Shown: positions 32,765-34,418 of the stretch, piece by piece
Numbering within the stretch: position 1 is the first letter of the stretch
How the letters are laid out: every line of letters begins with the position of its first letter
Source of the DNA: Thermohalobaculum sp039817245
GTDB taxonomy: Bacteria; Pseudomonadota; Alphaproteobacteria; Rhodobacterales; Rhodobacteraceae
Direction of reading: 5' to 3'
Length of the DNA stretch: 34,418 bases
Assembly: GCA_039817245.1 (NCBI GenBank)
Contig: JBCBWF010000009.1
Coordinates: 1-34,418 of the forward strand
Made by a program: the position numbers and the translations under genes
Notes under the pieces: generated by a model
Database searches by the model: none
Told to the model about the DNA's origin: nothing
The model's input: only the letters and a program-made list of their open reading frames with translations

Positions 32765-34418
32765 GGGGCTGCCCCCGCTGCGCCTCGTCATCGTGACGTT
32801 GGATGCGCATTTCGCCTCGGCGCTCGATCGGGTGCGCCGGGTGCTGGCGCGCGAGGCGCCGGGGCTGGAGATCTCGCTCCATGCCGCGTCCGACTGGGCG
32901 GAGGATGCGGAGGCGCTCGCGGCGGCGAAAGCGGATGTCGCCCGCGCCGATATCGTCCTGAACGCGATGCTGTTTCTCGACGATCATATCCGCGCCATCC
33001 TGCCGGAGCTGACCGCGCGGCGCGCGGAGGCGGATGCGATGGTCTCCATCGTCTCGGCGCAGGAGGTGGTGAAGCTCACCCGCGCGGGCAAGCTCGATAT
33101 GGGCAAGCCCGAGAAGGGGGCGATCGCGCTCTTGAAGAAGCTGCGCGGCAAGCGCGGCGGCTCCTCCGGCTCTTCGGGGGCCGGGCAGATGGCGATGCTG
33201 CGGCGGATCCCGAAGATCCTGCGCTTCATCCCGGGCACGGCGCAGGATCTGCGCTCCTACTTCCTCGCGATGCAGTACTGGCTCAACGGGTCGGACGAGA
33301 ACCTCGCCAACCTGATCCGCATGCTGGTGGACCGCTACGCATCCGGCCCGCGGGCGGGATGGCGCGGCGTGCTGAAGGTCGGCGATCCGGTGGACTATCC
33401 CGAGAGCGGCGTCTACCACCCCGCCCTGCCCGGCCGCGTGAGCGAGGATGCCGACGAGCTGCCCGCGCGTGGCGGGGAGGCGGGCACGGTCGGCCTCGTG
33501 ATCCTGCGCTCCTACGTCCTCTCGAAGGACACGGGCCACTATGACGGCGTGATCGCTGCGCTCGAAGCGGCGGGGCTGCGGGTGATCCCGGCCTTCGCCG
33601 CCGGCCTCGATGCGCGCCCGGCCATGGAGCGCTACTTCATGGAGGACGGGCGGACGGCGGTGGACGCCGTGGTCTCGCTCACCGGCTTCTCGCTCGTCGG
33701 CGGGCCCGCCTACAACGACAGTGCGGCGGCCGAGGAGATCCTTGCGCGGCTGGATGTGCCGTATCTCGCCGCCCATGCGCTGGAGTTCCAGTCGCTTGAG
33801 GCCTGGGGCGCCTCGGCGCGCGGGCTGATGCCGGTGGAAAGCACCATCATGGTCGCGATCCCGGAGCTCGACGGCGCGACGAACCCGCTGGTCTATGGCG
33901 GGCGGTCCGATGGCGCCGGGCTGCCCTGTCAGGGCTGCGAACGCCACTGCATCTTCGGCCGCGAGACGGCGCGGGACATGCACGCCTGCCAGGAGCGTGC
34001 CGAGCGGCTCGCGTGCCGCGTGAGGCGCCTCGTGCGCCTGCGCGAGCGCGCGGTGGCGGACCGGCGCGTGGCGGTGGTCCTCTTCAACTTCCCGCCCAAT
34101 GCGGGGGCGACGGGGACGGCGGCCTATCTGAGCGTCTTCGAAAGCCTGCACAACACGCTGATTTCGCTGCGCGATGCGGGCTACAGCCTCGATGTGCCGG
34201 AGAGCGTGGAGGCCCTGCGCGAGGCCGTACTCGGCGGCAACGCGGAGCGCTACGGGACCGATGCGAACGTGGCCGCGCGGATCCCGGCGGACGATCATGT
34301 GCGCGAGGCGCGCTATCTGCCGGAGATCGAGGCGGTCTGGGGGGCAGCCCCCGGGCGCCAGCAGTCGGACGGCGCTGCGATCCAGGTGCTCGGCCGGCAA
34401 TTCGGCAATGTCTTCGTC
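32739..34418 (+). CDS. bchH: Magnesium chelatase subunit H, N-terminal part
   Basis: Runs off the right edge; 560 of roughly 1190 residues are present. BchH binds protoporphyrin IX and, with the BchI-BchD motor, inserts magnesium. Blocks seen: LRLVIVTLDAHFASALDRV, MLFLDDHIRAILPEL, LRRIPKILRFIPGTAQDLRSYFLAMQYWL, GLVILRSYVLSKDTGHYDGVI, and NFPPNAGATGTAAYLSVFESLHNTL. A cysteine group, Cys397, Cys400, Cys404, Cys417 and Cys426 (LPCQGCERHC and after), lies where an oxygen-sensitive iron-sulfur cluster has been proposed in R. capsulatus BchH (recalled). The frame is open from an ATG at 32739, inside bchB; it is the only ATG available before the conserved region. Ribosome site weak, so translational coupling to bchB is likely. 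Confidence 0.95.
   Translation, partial: MQSPISRARGLPPLRLVIVTLDAHFASALDRVRRVLAREAPGLEISLHAASDWAEDAEALAAAKADVARADIVLNAMLFLDDHIRAILPELTARRAEADAMVSIVSAQEVVKLTRAGKLDMGKPEKGAIALLKKLRGKRGGSSGSSGAGQMAMLRRIPKILRFIPGTAQDLRSYFLAMQYWLNGSDENLANLIRMLVDRYASGPRAGWRGVLKVGDPVDYPESGVYHPALPGRVSEDADELPARGGEAGTVGLVILRSYVLSKDTGHYDGVIAALEAAGLRVIPAFAAGLDARPAMERYFMEDGRTAVDAVVSLTGFSLVGGPAYNDSAAAEEILARLDVPYLAAHALEFQSLEAWGASARGLMPVESTIMVAIPELDGATNPLVYGGRSDGAGLPCQGCERHCIFGRETARDMHACQERAERLACRVRRLVRLRERAVADRRVAVVLFNFPPNAGATGTAAYLSVFESLHNTLISLRDAGYSLDVPESVEALREAVLGGNAERYGTDANVAARIPADDHVREARYLPEIEAVWGAAPGRQQSDGAAIQVLGRQFGNVFV

Overview
The window reads as chromosomal DNA of a GC-rich, phototrophic alphaproteobacterium, most likely Rhodobacterales. 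Reasons: a bacteriochlorophyll a gene cluster at the right end (bchP, a PucC/BCH-type carrier, bchG, ppsR, ppaA/aerR, bchF, bchN, bchB, bchH) in an order close to the Rhodobacter type; high GC at third codon positions; and paired dipeptide-type ABC operons of the kind common in that order. Species cannot be fixed from this sequence alone.

Layout. (1) 1-3.6 kb: the 3' end of ahcY with its terminator hairpin, a membrane hybrid histidine kinase with two receiver domains, then about 790 bp with no convincing gene. (2) 3.7-10.9 kb, plus strand: a tight operon of a YtcJ-type amidohydrolase followed by a complete Dpp/Opp-type importer (two permeases, binding protein, two ATPases). (3) 10.9-11.1 kb: a convergent gap holding a pair of 21-bp inverted repeats around an AT-richer core. 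(4) 11.1-18.0 kb, minus strand: a second Dpp/Opp-type operon (binding protein, permease B, permease C, ATPase D, ATPase F) ending in an AbrB-family membrane protein. Permease B carries a frameshift near 15474. (5) 18.2-20.4 kb, plus strand: an ArgE-type M20 deacetylase and an AstE/aspartoacylase-like hydrolase, divergent from operon 4. (6) 20.5-23.0 kb: a trans-sulfuration-type PLP enzyme (minus) divergent from a kynurenine-formamidase-like hydrolase and a stand-alone RAM domain (plus). (7) 23.0-34.4 kb: the photosynthesis cluster, cut off inside bchH.

How it fits together. The left two thirds look like peptide or N-acylated amino acid uptake and breakdown: two importers plus enzymes that hydrolyse amide bonds. 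The right third makes bacteriochlorophyll: BchN and BchB are two of the three dark protochlorophyllide reductase subunits, BchH is the large magnesium chelatase subunit, BchF hydrates the 3-vinyl group, BchG attaches the geranylgeranyl tail and BchP reduces it to phytyl. PpsR (repressor) and PpaA/AerR (B12-binding antirepressor) sit in the middle. A perfect TGT-N12-ACA PpsR box abuts the bchG start codon, and a one-mismatch box overlaps a TTGACA element ahead of bchF.

The most notable points are the operator touching the bchG start, a PpsR whose DNA-binding helices lack cysteine, the absence of bchE/bchJ between ppsR and bchG (and of idi after bchP), the frameshifted permease, the inverted-repeat element at 10951-11097, and the RAM-only protein coupled to a formamidase-like enzyme. 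I saw no CRISPR array, rRNA, tRNA, transposase or phage gene.
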